Of a DNA stretch of 64,000 nt, positions 1 through 8,781 are shown one piece after another. Both the position numbers and the translations under genes were made by a program. The notes beneath the pieces were generated by a model, which worked only from the letters and a program-made list of their open reading frames with translations, searched no databases and was not told the DNA's origin. This stretch comes from Legionella busanensis (GTDB lineage: Bacteria > Pseudomonadota > Gammaproteobacteria > Legionellales > Legionellaceae): contig NZ_UGOD01000001.1 of the NCBI RefSeq assembly GCF_900461525.1, forward strand, positions 2,697,001 to 2,761,000, read 5' to 3'. The stretch's first letter is position 1, and each line of letters opens with the position of its first letter.

Positions 1-2
1 CC

Positions 3-557
3 CTAGTTAAGCAAGTTACATTAGAATGGCTTAACAATGAAAATAAACACGCAAAGGCTCCTATTCAATTAGTAAATATTTTAAGGGGTATAGAACAAGA
101 GTTCAGTGATACGCAAAATTTAATAACTCAACTAGAAAAAATAAAAAAAGCCACTATAGAAAATCAGACTTTACTTAATAATATTTATAAAAAAACTCAG
201 ATACTGGTAGGTATTTTAAATAATTATCTAATAGATAGAAAAAATCTTGTTCAAAATAATAAGGTCAAAGAGTATAAAAATACATACCTTCCTTTTTTTC
301 AAAAGAGCTATCAACAAAAAGAAGAGGCGATTGAAGCTCTAAAAGAGGCACTTGCAGGAAATCCTATTGAACTTAAAAAGTATTTATCAACCTTAAGCGA
401 CAGTAATTTAGGTAAAGAATTAAAAAAATTTGTTAAAAGCGGTCAGGCAGATGTATTAGTTAATAAAGAGGTATATACGTTAACGGATTTTATAAATACG
501 CTAGATGCTCAAGTGAATTCTGAGTCAGCTATAACCTTCGTTGCTAATTTTAATTAA
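3..557 (+). CDS. C-terminal part of an unrecognised repeat protein (5' end outside window)
   Basis: The frame is open from the first complete codon (base 3) to TAA at 555-557, giving 184 residues; the start lies off the left edge. The product is hydrophilic, helical and Lys/Glu/Gln-rich. Its last 100 residues match the C-terminus of the next gene: both have an FFQ(K/R)SY block, then EAIEALKEAL / AAIEALKEAL, then a segment with LSTL / LPTL, and end in an LN or LD-AQV / LNEQV block. The two genes are therefore tandem paralogues in the same orientation, about 450 bp apart. A run with a Trp-Leu core near the start resembles the repeated WLE module of its neighbour. I do not recognise the family; a secreted effector is possible but unproven. 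Confidence 0.7.
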   Translation, partial: LVKQVTLEWLNNENKHAKAPIQLVNILRGIEQEFSDTQNLITQLEKIKKATIENQTLLNNIYKKTQILVGILNNYLIDRKNLVQNNKVKEYKNTYLPFFQKSYQQKEEAIEALKEALAGNPIELKKYLSTLSDSNLGKELKKFVKSGQADVLVNKEVYTLTDFINTLDAQVNSESAITFVANFN

Positions 558-690
558 CTAAAATTATGTTCAATAGTAGGCTCTTCTTCTCCTAGGGCTT
601 CTTCTAATATTTGTCTTACTTCCCCAACTCTGTCATCAAGCCATGCTTCTAGTAATTTTTTAGTAAAATCTTTCGGTTATCTAAGATGTT
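554..690 (-). pseudogene. Remnant of a minus-strand gene, 3' end only
   Basis: Read on the minus strand, the bases ending at 554 give an open C-terminus of about 38 codons containing KKLLEAWLDDRVGEV and ALGEEEP, ending in TAA. Further upstream the frame is lost: a short coding-like stretch with DIHEISLGTS stops just before it in another frame. This looks like a frameshifted gene tail that meets the preceding plus-strand gene tail to tail. The rest of 690-1005 is AT-rich, with no other gene seen, and must carry the promoter of the next plus-strand gene. The family is unknown. Confidence 0.3.
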
Positions 691-1005
691 CCCAGTGATA
701 TTTCATGTATATCTTCAAAAATGGATTTATTTGCAACCTTAGCTAAAATTGCAATTTTAATGTCTAATAATCCTTAAAATTGAAGGATATTTTATAATTT
801 TAACCATAAATGGCCTGTCCTATAATTACCTTAATATATCCAGAGCACTCTAACTTTTAAATGTCAATTGACATTAGGACTAATTAAAATAGAAATTCTC
901 AATTTATTACATGCTTCATTTTGATTAATTTAAATTCTTTTTGTTATAATTTAAAGCAATAGTTAATATTTAAGTGTTATAATAAAATTAATTTAATTAT
1001 TTATA

Positions 1006-2586
1006 ATGATTTTTATGGCACAGTCAAAACATGAGTTATATCACAGATTTTTACGTAATATTTTGGTTGCAATTCCATTAGATGTTGGAAATCCATTAGG
1101 AGATCTATATTTAGATTTAATTAGTTCATCTAAGAGAGACGATGTTAATATCAATATCGAGTTTCTTAAGCTCCATATGAACACATTCATTGATGATGAA
1201 TTCAAAGATTCTACAGATAAAACAAAAATAGTTGCAATAAAAGAAGACGTTAAGGAGTGGCTTGAAGATAGTGAAAAAGATGTACCGACTAATCTAGTTA
1301 ATTTTTTGGCTAATAAATTAGAAATATCACCGCTTACTGACCCAGTTATAGTAAAGGATATAGTAAAGCAGAAGATAATGAAGCCACTAAAATATATAAA
1401 GCAAGTTACACTACTGTATAATGAGAATCCAGTTTTTATAAGGGAAGTTTTGGAATCATCTACATCTATTTTAGAGATGAAGCCTGGTGATAGAGGCAGA
1501 TTCGTGGTTAGTAAGCTGGATGAAAGAAGAAAGCCAGACAATATAATATATCAGGACAATATAATATATCAGGACACTTTAAAATGTTTAGAACAAGCTC
1601 GACGTCAGGCACTCAGTATTACCCATGAATCGTATTGTCAAGCTCTAAGATCTCAAGTAATCCTTTCTCGCCCTCTACTTAAGAAAAACGATCCCTTACT
1701 TGAATTCTTTCATTTTTTAATGAATCAATCTAAAACAAATGTGGTCAATAAAGACCAGCTTAAAATAAATATTATTAATTTTCTTCTTGCTACTAAGAAA
1801 ATCAACGAAATCAGTGACTCAGAAATAGAACTTCTAGAAGAGAAGATCGAAAACTGGCTTGAAATAGATGATAACACTGTCCCTGATGAGTTAGTTAATT
1901 TACTTACCTCAAAAGAAAACCCTACACCTAGCAGCGTGATTAGTGAGAAGCTAAATTCTATTAAGAAAATTGTAAAAAATAAATCAGATTCGCGGCAACT
2001 AGCTGAGGCATATGCCCATTCCTTGGAGATCTTAAAGCAACTAAATGCCCAGGTCATCACAGATCAACCATCGGATGAAAACAGAAGAAAATTAAAATTG
2101 TTAGGTGGCTTTTATCAGAAGAAATTGATTTTATTAGATCCTAAGTTCGAGATAAAAATGAATTTATGGTTAGAAAAAGCGCAAACACTTGAAAATATTC
2201 TCTCTACATATAAAAAAGGCCGAGAAGCATTTACGGATGATACTAAGAAACAGGTTCAAGAATATAAGAAGTGTTCATTTTTTCAAAGAAGTTATAAAAG
2301 CTATACTAGTAAAATGGCAGCTATTGAAGCGCTTAAAGAAGCTTTAGAAGGAAAATCTGTTGATCTCTTAAGCCATTTACCCACTTTACGTGATCGCACT
2401 TTAGGTATAGCTATTAGGGACTTTGTTAGGCAGGGTGAAGCAGAGGCAATTGTTGGTAAAAAAGTTAATACTGTTACTGAGTTTATTAAGGCCTTAAACG
2501 AACAAGTTAATCCTAGAAATGTTTCACTATCTAGGAAACAACCTAAAATTATAACATCAATAGAAGCCAGTGGGCCGCCTAATTAA
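1006..2586 (+). CDS. Unrecognised 526-aa repeat protein, paralogue of the upstream gene
   Basis: This is a 526-residue hydrophilic, mostly helical protein without signal peptide or membrane segment. It contains two copies of a module of about 100 residues: one near residues 25-125 (WLEDSEKDVPTNLVNFL) and one near 225-325 (WLEIDDNTVPDELVNLL). Each is followed by a basic helical stretch. Between them a perfect 18-bp direct repeat encodes a doubled NIIYQD at about 179-190. The last 110 residues are homologous to the end of the preceding gene. No clear ribosome site precedes the ATG at 1006, and a second in-frame ATG at 1015 is possible. The architecture and AT-rich composition resemble Legionella accessory or effector-type proteins, but no catalytic motif is visible and I assign no function. 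Confidence 0.75.
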   Translation: MIFMAQSKHELYHRFLRNILVAIPLDVGNPLGDLYLDLISSSKRDDVNINIEFLKLHMNTFIDDEFKDSTDKTKIVAIKEDVKEWLEDSEKDVPTNLVNFLANKLEISPLTDPVIVKDIVKQKIMKPLKYIKQVTLLYNENPVFIREVLESSTSILEMKPGDRGRFVVSKLDERRKPDNIIYQDNIIYQDTLKCLEQARRQALSITHESYCQALRSQVILSRPLLKKNDPLLEFFHFLMNQSKTNVVNKDQLKINIINFLLATKKINEISDSEIELLEEKIENWLEIDDNTVPDELVNLLTSKENPTPSSVISEKLNSIKKIVKNKSDSRQLAEAYAHSLEILKQLNAQVITDQPSDENRRKLKLLGGFYQKKLILLDPKFEIKMNLWLEKAQTLENILSTYKKGREAFTDDTKKQVQEYKKCSFFQRSYKSYTSKMAAIEALKEALEGKSVDLLSHLPTLRDRTLGIAIRDFVRQGEAEAIVGKKVNTVTEFIKALNEQVNPRNVSLSRKQPKIITSIEASGPPN

Positions 2587-3617
2587 AAAGCCCCCTTATT
2601 AATAGCCACCTCTTGTGCTGTACTTTTAGCAATTATTTTATTTTCTACAAGCTGCGTTAAATGCTGATCTAGAGTTTGCATACCTTGCGATTGACCTGTT
2701 TGAATGGTTGAATACATTTGAGCAATTTTATCTTCGCGTATTAAATTACGGATGGCTGAATTACAAATCATAATTTCTAGTGCTGCCACGCGGCCGCCGC
2801 CGTATCGTTTAAGTAGCCCTTGAGCCACTACGGCTTGCAAAGATTCAGAAAGCATTGAACGCACCATCGCTTTTTCTTCGCCTGGAAATACGTCAATAAT
2901 TCGATTTATCGTTTTTGTCGCAGAATTAGTATGCAGAGTACCAAATACTAGGTGTCCTGTTTCTGCTGCTGTTAAAGCAAGTCGAATTGTTTCTAAATCT
3001 CGTAATTCCCCTACTAAAATAATGTCTGGGTCTTCCCGAAGTGCTGAACGAAGAGCAGCACTGAAGCTTTCTGTATTACGATGAACCTCTCGTTGATTGA
3101 CTAAGCATTTCTTACTTTCATGTAAAAACTCAACTGGATCTTCAATTGTTAAAATATGCTCATAGCGATTTGAATTGATATAATCAATTAAAGCAGCCAA
3201 CGTAGTACTTTTTCCAGAACCTGTTGGACCTGTAATTAAAACGAGTCCTTGTGGATAGGAAGCAATGGCTTTAAAAATTTCAGGCAAACCTAATTCTTCG
3301 ATGCCCAAAACAGTGCTAGGAATGGTTCTAAATACAGCACCCGCACCACGCACTTGATTAAATGCATTAACCCTAAAACGAGCAAGATTGGGGATTTCAA
3401 AAGAAAAGTCAGTTTCCCAATGTTCTTCATAATCTTTGCGCTGTTTATCATTCATAATATCGTAAATTATTCTAATCACCTCTTTATGTTCTAAAGGGGG
3501 TATATTAATACGGCGCAAATCCCCATCTACCCGAATTAAAGGAGGAAGTCCTGCAGATAGATGTAAATCTGATGATTTATTTTTTACTGAAAAGGCTAAT
3601 AACTCAGTAATATTCAT
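2583..3617 (-). CDS. pilT: Type IV pilus retraction ATPase PilT
   Basis: A hexameric cytoplasmic ATPase that depolymerises type IV pili for twitching and DNA uptake. The N-terminal PAS-like domain carries the DLHLSAG / RVDGDLRRI signature. The RecA-like core has Walker A GPTGSGKST, an Asp box with TIEDPVEF, Walker B IILVGELRD and a His box with TGHLVFGTLHT. The PilT-specific AIRNLIRE motif is also present. I chose the ATG at 3617 (MNITELL), which gives the usual length of about 345 residues; an upstream ATG at 3632 would add only five residues. The stop overlaps the end of the preceding convergent gene by four bases. The partner gene pilU is not in the window. Confidence 0.95.
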   Translation of the reverse strand: MNITELLAFSVKNKSSDLHLSAGLPPLIRVDGDLRRINIPPLEHKEVIRIIYDIMNDKQRKDYEEHWETDFSFEIPNLARFRVNAFNQVRGAGAVFRTIPSTVLGIEELGLPEIFKAIASYPQGLVLITGPTGSGKSTTLAALIDYINSNRYEHILTIEDPVEFLHESKKCLVNQREVHRNTESFSAALRSALREDPDIILVGELRDLETIRLALTAAETGHLVFGTLHTNSATKTINRIIDVFPGEEKAMVRSMLSESLQAVVAQGLLKRYGGGRVAALEIMICNSAIRNLIREDKIAQMYSTIQTGQSQGMQTLDQHLTQLVENKIIAKSTAQEVAINKGAF

Positions 3618-3807
3618 AGAAATCCATATCAAATTTAGCTAAGTTATAAATAAGTATATGATACAATTCCTTAACTTTAGAAGTTGTTTATCTGTTTTAA
3701 AGTTTATTAAAAATATAGAAACATCACCTACTAAGATAGAAGAAAACTTTTTAAACAGTACATTTCCTTAGGTTTTAAGCTTATAGGTAAGACAGTAAAA
3801 TTAAGTC

Positions 3808-4491
3808 ATGAGCATTGCAGAAAATATACAATCGATTAAACAAAGCATTAAGAACACGCTAAACGACGCTCATAGGCCCCAAAATAGCGTTAATATTCTT
3901 GCAGTGAGTAAAGGCCAACCGGTTAAAGCAATAAAAGAAGCGTATGCAGCAGGTTTAAGTGATTTTGGTGAAAATTATTGGCAAGAGGCTCATAATAAAA
4001 TTATACACTTAAAACAATTACCTATTAATTGGCATTTTATTGGTGCTATTCAAAGTAATAAAGCTAAAGAAATTGCAGAAAACTTTAGTTGGGTACATAG
4101 TATTGATCGGGAAAAAATTGCTAAACTTCTTGCCCAACATCGGCCTGATTATTTACCAGCATTAAATATTTGTATTCAAATTAATTTAGATCATGAACCG
4201 ACTAAAGCAGGCCTCCTTCCTTATGAATTACCCCTCTTGATTAAGTGTATTAATCAATTACCTAAATTACATTTACGCGGGCTTATGGCAATTCCAAAGC
4301 CGCGCTTAACGGCAGAAGAGCAATATGTTAGTTTGCAACGCCTAACAAGGTTATTAGATCAAGCAAATCAACAGTTAAATTTAAAGATGGATACCTTATC
4401 TATGGGAATGAGTGATGATTTAAAAGCAGCGATACGCGCAGGTAGTACCTTTGTTCGTATTGGTAGGGCTATTTTTGGTGAGCGCAATTAA
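3808..4491 (+). CDS. yggS: YggS/PLPBP-family pyridoxal-phosphate-binding protein
   Basis: A single-domain TIM-barrel protein of 227 residues that binds PLP and buffers vitamin B6 and amino/keto acid homeostasis; it has no known catalytic activity. The PLP lysine lies in LAVSKGQP near residue 35. Other family blocks are FGENYWQEA, WHFIGAIQSNKAK, HSIDR, NLDHEPTKAG, LRGLMAIP and LSMGMSDDLKAAI. The Gly-Ser-Thr phosphate site is at the C-terminus (RAGSTFVRIGRAIFG). It is followed two bases later by proC, the classic yggS-proC-yggT arrangement. Confidence 0.95.
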   Translation: MSIAENIQSIKQSIKNTLNDAHRPQNSVNILAVSKGQPVKAIKEAYAAGLSDFGENYWQEAHNKIIHLKQLPINWHFIGAIQSNKAKEIAENFSWVHSIDREKIAKLLAQHRPDYLPALNICIQINLDHEPTKAGLLPYELPLLIKCINQLPKLHLRGLMAIPKPRLTAEEQYVSLQRLTRLLDQANQQLNLKMDTLSMGMSDDLKAAIRAGSTFVRIGRAIFGERN

Positions 4492-4493
4492 TT

Positions 4494-5285
4494 ATGAAAA
4501 TCTGTTTTATAGGCTATGGTAATTTGGCAAAAGCATTAATTAGCGGCTTAAGCCAAAATAAAAATTTAGAATTATTTGCAACGTCTCCTTCCCTGCCCAT
4601 TGCAGTTAATGAAGTTGGTGTTAAAACTCATTTTTCTAATACTGCTTTTATCAGTATTGCTGATGTCATTATACTTGCTGTTAAACCAGCACAAATCACT
4701 GCTGTTTTAACAGAAATCGGTAAACTCCTTCCCCAAGACAGTCTTCTTATTTCGCTTGCTGCAGGAATAAACCTAAATAAGCTCGCCTCTTTTTGCAAGT
4801 CTAAGCAAGCTATTGTTCGTTGTATGCCCAATACACCCATTGCCGTTGGCAAAGGCGCTAGCGCTTTTATTGCTAATAATGACGTTCAGCCTAAACAAAA
4901 AATACTTGTTGAAAATTTATTTAAGCCATTAAGTGTCACGGCTTGGCTTAATAAAGAAGAAGAAATAAACGCAATTACAGCTCTATCAGGCAGTGGGCCT
5001 GCTTACATATTCTTATTTCTAGAAGCACTCATTAATGCTGGTGAGAAATTAGGCTTATCTAGCTCCATTGCCCATTCATTTGCTAAACAAACTGCTATAG
5101 GAGCGTTAAGTTTAATAGAAAATAGCACCTTGCCTTTGCAACAACTACGCCAAGATGTAACTTCTAAAGGAGGTACCACAGCAGCAGCACTTGCAATTTT
5201 AGAGAAGCGTGATTTTTCAGAAGTCATTTTTCAAGCCTTAAAAGCAGCTTATGATAGAGCGAAAGAAATAGAGGAAGCGCAATAG
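4494..5285 (+). CDS. proC: Pyrroline-5-carboxylate reductase
   Basis: Catalyses the last step of proline synthesis, NAD(P)H-dependent reduction of 1-pyrroline-5-carboxylate. At 263 residues it is of normal length. The N-terminal Rossmann motif is IGYGNLAKALISGL, followed by VIILAVKPAQ. The central segment has VRCMPNTPIAVGKGASA. The C-terminal dimerisation/active-site helices carry TALSGSGPAYIF and the signature DVTSKGGTTAAAL. It begins two bases after yggS, so translation is probably coupled. The downstream partner yggT is about 590 bp away because a repeat tract fills the gap. Confidence 0.97.
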   Translation: MKICFIGYGNLAKALISGLSQNKNLELFATSPSLPIAVNEVGVKTHFSNTAFISIADVIILAVKPAQITAVLTEIGKLLPQDSLLISLAAGINLNKLASFCKSKQAIVRCMPNTPIAVGKGASAFIANNDVQPKQKILVENLFKPLSVTAWLNKEEEINAITALSGSGPAYIFLFLEALINAGEKLGLSSSIAHSFAKQTAIGALSLIENSTLPLQQLRQDVTSKGGTTAAALAILEKRDFSEVIFQALKAAYDRAKEIEEAQ

Positions 5286-5344
5286 AGGTCTTTATCTAGA
5301 TGCCACGGACAATCCGCGGAACATAGGCAAGATAAGTGTAGGTT

Positions 5345-5510
5345 GATTGAATGGATCCCCGCCTGCGCGGGGATGACATGAGAAGCACGGGGATGACATG
5401 AGAAGCACGGGGATGACATGAGAAGCACGGGGATGACATGAGAAGCACGGGGATGACATGAGAAGCACGGGGATGACAAGCGAGGCGCGAGGATGATAGG
5501 AAAGGCGCAA
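5345..5510. repeat. Palindromic repeat followed by a 20-bp tandem array
   Basis: A short palindrome with arms CCCCGC / GCGGGG at about 5356-5372 opens the tract. It runs into five identical 20-bp units starting at 5371, 5391, 5411, 5431 and 5451; each reads GGATGACATG then AGAAGCACGG. Units from 5471 and 5491 are clearly diverged. The unit looks like an extension of the right end of the palindrome, so the array probably grew by replication slippage. It lies between proC and yggT. Any open frame here (Ser-Cys-His-Pro-Arg-Ala strings) is a by-product of the repeat. Confidence 0.9.
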
Positions 5511-5593
5511 GGCTAATAGAGATTGGTTAAGATGATAGAGATTTACAGGATGACATAGAAGTTGTAGAGACGACAGAATTCGCGAAAGCTTTT

Positions 5594-5730
5594 GTCATTC
5601 CCGCGCAGGCGGGAATCAATGGGGAATTTATCTCTATGCTAATGAATTGAATGGATCCCCGCCTGCGCGGGGATGACAGAGAGGCGCGAGGAAGACAAGA
5701 GAGGCGCGAGGAAGACAAGCGAGGCGCGGG
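5594..5730. repeat. Second pair of palindromic repeats with a short degenerate array
   Basis: Two more copies of the palindromic repeat face each other here: one inverted at about 5594-5620 (TCATTCCCGCGCAGGCGGGA) and one direct at about 5646-5678 (GGATCCCCGCCTGCGCGGGG). The direct copy is followed by three imperfect units of about 19 bp built on GAGGCGCGAGGAAGACAA. From 5730 to 5875 only degenerate purine-rich sequence remains, followed by the upstream region of yggT. The same palindrome recurs near 15.35 and 15.4 kb. Confidence 0.85.
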
Positions 5731-5875
5731 GCTAACAGGGATTATCAAGATAATAGGGATTGACAAGGATGGTAGGGAATTTGCGGAGATGAAAGTATTT
5801 GTCGGAGAAGAGAAATTCCTTTAGCCTAACGACCAGGAATTCTTTATTAACTCATCATATTAAAGTGAGAATGTT

Positions 5876-6451
5876 ATGGCTGGACTAATTGCGGTAAGTT
5901 ATTTTTTAATTAGTATATTTTTTAATTTAATTATTTTTCTTTTTTGGTTACGTATTTTATTGCGCTACTATCGTGTTAGTTCTCTAAATCCCATGGGTCA
6001 GGCAATTTATCGCTTAACAGATCGGATTGTGCTTCCTTTGGAATCAACTATTTTTCGTAGTAAACGACACCCGCAACGGTTTGATGCCATTAGCTTTGCT
6101 TGCATTGTTGTGCTTGAGCTAATCAAATTCATATTACTCGGTTTAATTGCTTATCAGAGATTACTACCTATTACTTACTTATTCTTGTTTGTAATTGCCG
6201 ATCTCATTATTCAATTAGGTGATTTGCTATTTTACGCGCTGTTATTAAGGGTTATTATGAGTTGGGTTAATCCCCAATGGCAAATGCATCCTGCTGCTAT
6301 GATTCTTAATTTAATTACTGATCCATTAATTAAAATTGGCCACAAAATTATACCTAATATTTCAGGTTTTGATTTTGCACCTTTTATCATGATGGTAATT
6401 ATTAAAGTGATTACTCTTTTTATTAGCGCATCTTTACCGCTTCATCTTTAA
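5876..6451 (+). CDS. yggT: YggT-family integral membrane protein
   Basis: A 191-residue membrane protein with the usual two-half YggT layout. Each half has hydrophobic helices around a conserved loop: N-terminal FLFWLRILLRYYRVSSLNP and C-terminal LLLRVIMSWVNPQ, each followed by a Pro-rich TDRIVLP or TDPLIKIGHKIIP segment. About four to five transmembrane helices are visible. The family is linked to osmotic or K+ uptake phenotypes, but its molecular role is unsettled. Context supports the call: it follows yggS and proC in order and orientation, though separated from proC by repeats and so perhaps transcribed independently here. Confidence 0.9.
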   Translation: MAGLIAVSYFLISIFFNLIIFLFWLRILLRYYRVSSLNPMGQAIYRLTDRIVLPLESTIFRSKRHPQRFDAISFACIVVLELIKFILLGLIAYQRLLPITYLFLFVIADLIIQLGDLLFYALLLRVIMSWVNPQWQMHPAAMILNLITDPLIKIGHKIIPNISGFDFAPFIMMVIIKVITLFISASLPLHL

Positions 6452-6600
6452 TTTCAGGTTAAAAGGCTATAAACGCACTATAATTGAAAGAAAATGATAA
6501 TAAACCTCTTCCTAAACTTTACTCCCAAGGCCAAATACAGAGCTGGGTAATACTCAAATTCTAACGAGTTTGGAAAGAGGTCTAATGTGAGGGCCGTGCT

Positions 6601-7200
6601 ATGTATAGACGATATGGGGTTTTAATCGGTTTCCTTTTTCCACTATTAGCATTTAGTCAGCAACAATCGGTATATTGCCCACAAAATCATGGGTTTATTA
6701 ATATTGGCATGTCGCAGACTCAAGTGATGTCTGCCTGTGGTCAACCTTTGAGTAAACAGCAATCCAATCAACCTTTTACGCAGAAAGTTCCTGTACAGCA
6801 ACTTATTTATAATAATCAAGGTGACAGAACTGCTTTTTATGGGGTTTGGGCCCTACCTATTGGGAATACTAATTATGGTGGTGCACCAACCTTTGGCGGC
6901 AATAGTGGTGGCGGCGCTCAATTACAAGTTAATATTATGAATAATAAAGTTAGCTCTATAACCATGAATGGCTCTAGTACAAATGCATTTAGTATTTGTG
7001 GTGGTAGAAGTGTCGAAGTGGGTGATCCAGTCAGTATAGTTTACAACGCTTGCGGTACGCCCTCTTTAGTGAATCATACGTATATAAACCAAGTGGTGCC
7101 AAGCTCAACTAAACCTGAAATTTGGGTCTATCAGGCTGATCAGTATCAAAAACCTATGAGCTTGACATTTGTCGATGGCAAACTACAATCCATCGATTAA
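6601..7200 (+). CDS. Secreted DUF2845-type protein
   Basis: A 199-residue protein with an N-terminal signal peptide (hydrophobic GVLIGFLFPLLAFSQ, cleavage expected near residue 19-20). The mature part has two related halves, each with a Cys near GMSQTQVMSACGQP and GDPVSIVYNACGTP, followed by a strand-rich segment; this is the DUF2845 pattern common in Legionella. The four cysteines suggest periplasmic disulfides. The start has a GAGG upstream. It is followed 18 bases later by a small cytoplasmic gene, probably in the same operon. Function unknown. Confidence 0.8.
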   Translation: MYRRYGVLIGFLFPLLAFSQQQSVYCPQNHGFINIGMSQTQVMSACGQPLSKQQSNQPFTQKVPVQQLIYNNQGDRTAFYGVWALPIGNTNYGGAPTFGGNSGGGAQLQVNIMNNKVSSITMNGSSTNAFSICGGRSVEVGDPVSIVYNACGTPSLVNHTYINQVVPSSTKPEIWVYQADQYQKPMSLTFVDGKLQSID

Positions 7201-7218
7201 TTTTAACTAAGGATATTC

Positions 7219-7515
7219 ATGAGCGAAACAATAGATGATTTAACTATTTCTTTTTCAGAAGACGGCATTGAAACAGTTCGTGAATTAGATAAATATGTTT
7301 TATCCAAAGGTGCTTGGACCACTATTTTATTTCGCTATCAAGAATGGGAAAAAGTAAATCAAGGTTATGGCCCGGTAAAATATTCAATTAGACGTTACCA
7401 GAAACGTAATAACCAATATTGGATGAAATCTAAATTTAATATTTCTAGCGATGAGCAAGCGCGTAAGATGATTGAGGTTTTAAGTAATTGGCTTAAACAA
7501 GAAGAAAATACTTAA
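7219..7515 (+). CDS. Conserved small protein, function unknown
   Basis: A 98-residue hydrophilic protein with no signal peptide or membrane span. A good AAGGA precedes the ATG by five bases. The core LSKGAWTTILFRYQEWEK ... YSIRRYQKRNNQYW ... FNISSDEQARKMIEVLSNWL reads like a compact alpha/beta protein. It follows the DUF2845 gene by 18 bases in the same direction and ends at a strong hairpin, so the pair is likely one transcription unit. I know the type as a conserved gammaproteobacterial hypothetical, without a function. Confidence 0.75.
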   Translation: MSETIDDLTISFSEDGIETVRELDKYVLSKGAWTTILFRYQEWEKVNQGYGPVKYSIRRYQKRNNQYWMKSKFNISSDEQARKMIEVLSNWLKQEENT

Positions 7516-7592
7516 AAGAATTAATATCGTCAGCTAATAACTCGTGTTAGTTTGTTTTTATTCATATAAAACTATATTAGTAACTTAAAGAT

Positions 7593-7629
7593 AAAAGATG
7601 AATACTAGCTTATCCAGTATTCATCTTTT
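7593..7629. terminator. Bidirectional hairpin terminator between convergent genes
   Basis: A perfect 14-bp stem (AAAAGATGAATACT / AGTATTCATCTTTT) with a 9-base loop. The ends supply T-runs in both directions, so it can terminate both the small plus-strand gene ending at 7515 and the minus-strand phospholipase gene ending at 7664. Confidence 0.85.
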
Positions 7630-7663
7630 AAATAACCGTAATTTGGTTTTATTTAATCTTTTC

Positions 7664-8551
7664 TTAATTGATCCAATCATTAACTGCAATACCAATCCCA
7701 AACCCGGTATTTTTATGATTATATTCAATCAAACTTTGCCCATACCCATTGAAAAACTGCCCATAGAGGGAAATGGATTTTAAAATAGGATAAGAAACAC
7801 TGGCCATAACATAACCTCGCTTAAAGCCGCTTTCAATATTTTGTGCCTCAATACTGGCTTTTAAGTTATTCCATGAATAAGAAAACAAAATATTTTCATA
7901 ACCTAAATAATGAGCAATATCAGGATTATGTAAATCGCTTGATTCACTTTCAGCAAGCAAGCCCCAACCGCGTAGTTGAACTAACCAATTCTGACCGGTA
8001 AACTTAACTTGTGCATAAGCTCGGTTCCAACTACGTTCTAAATGACCTCCTCGGCCATTGGATTGATGATTTACCCCCAGCTGCCCTGACATATAACGCG
8101 AAAAATAATTCTCAATAAACAATTCAGGCTCATAATTTGTTTCTCTAAAGTAAGGAGACTTTGCATATACTTGCCAATACATAAGCTGACTATACGCAAA
8201 ATTCAAGGCAATTGGCTTATCTCGATAGAGATGACGAACCACAGGAATTAAAACACTAAAATAAGCTTTTAACTCTTCGCTTTTTACTCTTTGACTATCG
8301 GGTGTTTCATTTAAATAAATGTCTTGATAAGGATGATTTGTTTGATAAAAAGGTAATATGTAGGTAGGCCTATATAAATTGATAAGATTAGGATATTTCT
8401 CAGCCCTATTTTGAGCTTGAATTTCTTGCTCTAAAATTGTCTTATCTTTAACATTCTTGTCTTTAGTGTCCGTATCTTTACTAGGCTCTGCCGCAGAAGT
8501 AAAAGTAGATAACGCGCAAAACATGGAAAAAACATAGGCTTTAATATTCAT
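7664..8551 (-). CDS. pldA: Outer membrane phospholipase A1 (OmpLA/PldA family)
   Basis: An outer-membrane beta-barrel phospholipase that hydrolyses phospholipids appearing in the outer leaflet. The 295-residue precursor starts with a signal peptide (hydrophobic to about TSAA, residue 21) and a charged linker. The catalytic region is present: NHQSNGRGG carries the His and Ser, and SWNRAY carries the Asn of the OmpLA Ser-His-Asn triad. Alternating amphipathic strands follow, ending in the Asn-Asp-Trp-Ile-Asn C-terminus. The AYSQLMYWQVY and SPYFRETNYEPELF blocks are typical of the family. In Legionella such enzymes contribute to host membrane damage. Confidence 0.92.
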   Translation of the reverse strand: MNIKAYVFSMFCALSTFTSAAEPSKDTDTKDKNVKDKTILEQEIQAQNRAEKYPNLINLYRPTYILPFYQTNHPYQDIYLNETPDSQRVKSEELKAYFSVLIPVVRHLYRDKPIALNFAYSQLMYWQVYAKSPYFRETNYEPELFIENYFSRYMSGQLGVNHQSNGRGGHLERSWNRAYAQVKFTGQNWLVQLRGWGLLAESESSDLHNPDIAHYLGYENILFSYSWNNLKASIEAQNIESGFKRGYVMASVSYPILKSISLYGQFFNGYGQSLIEYNHKNTGFGIGIAVNDWIN

Positions 8552-8781
8552 TTTATTGCTTTTTAAAAAAAGTTACTGATTATGCAGTAAGGTCATTATG
8601 TAAACAACCCTATTTTGTTGCATTATTGATCTTTTTATTTTTGATAGGTTATGTAAGTATAATCATTTAACACTTTTTAATTTATAAAGCTTAATTTTTT
8701 AGCGGAAATATATTAATTTTCCCCTTATTTTGCCTATCACTTTAAAGTTATAATCTTTTCTTCACCAAAGGAGGCGCTTAA

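Noticed and set aside
1041-1541. Long antisense ORF opposite the repeat protein gene
   Set aside because: It is a shadow of the AT-rich coding frame: no ribosome site, and a Ser/Leu-rich composition typical of reversed Lys/Glu codons.
5371-5470. Regular 20-bp array considered as a CRISPR
   Set aside because: The units are directly adjacent with no unique spacers, and no cas gene is present.
5249-5766. Several minus-strand ORFs made of Ser-Cys-His-Pro-Arg-Ala strings
   Set aside because: They are translations of the palindromic and tandem repeats, with no ribosome site and no protein-like composition.
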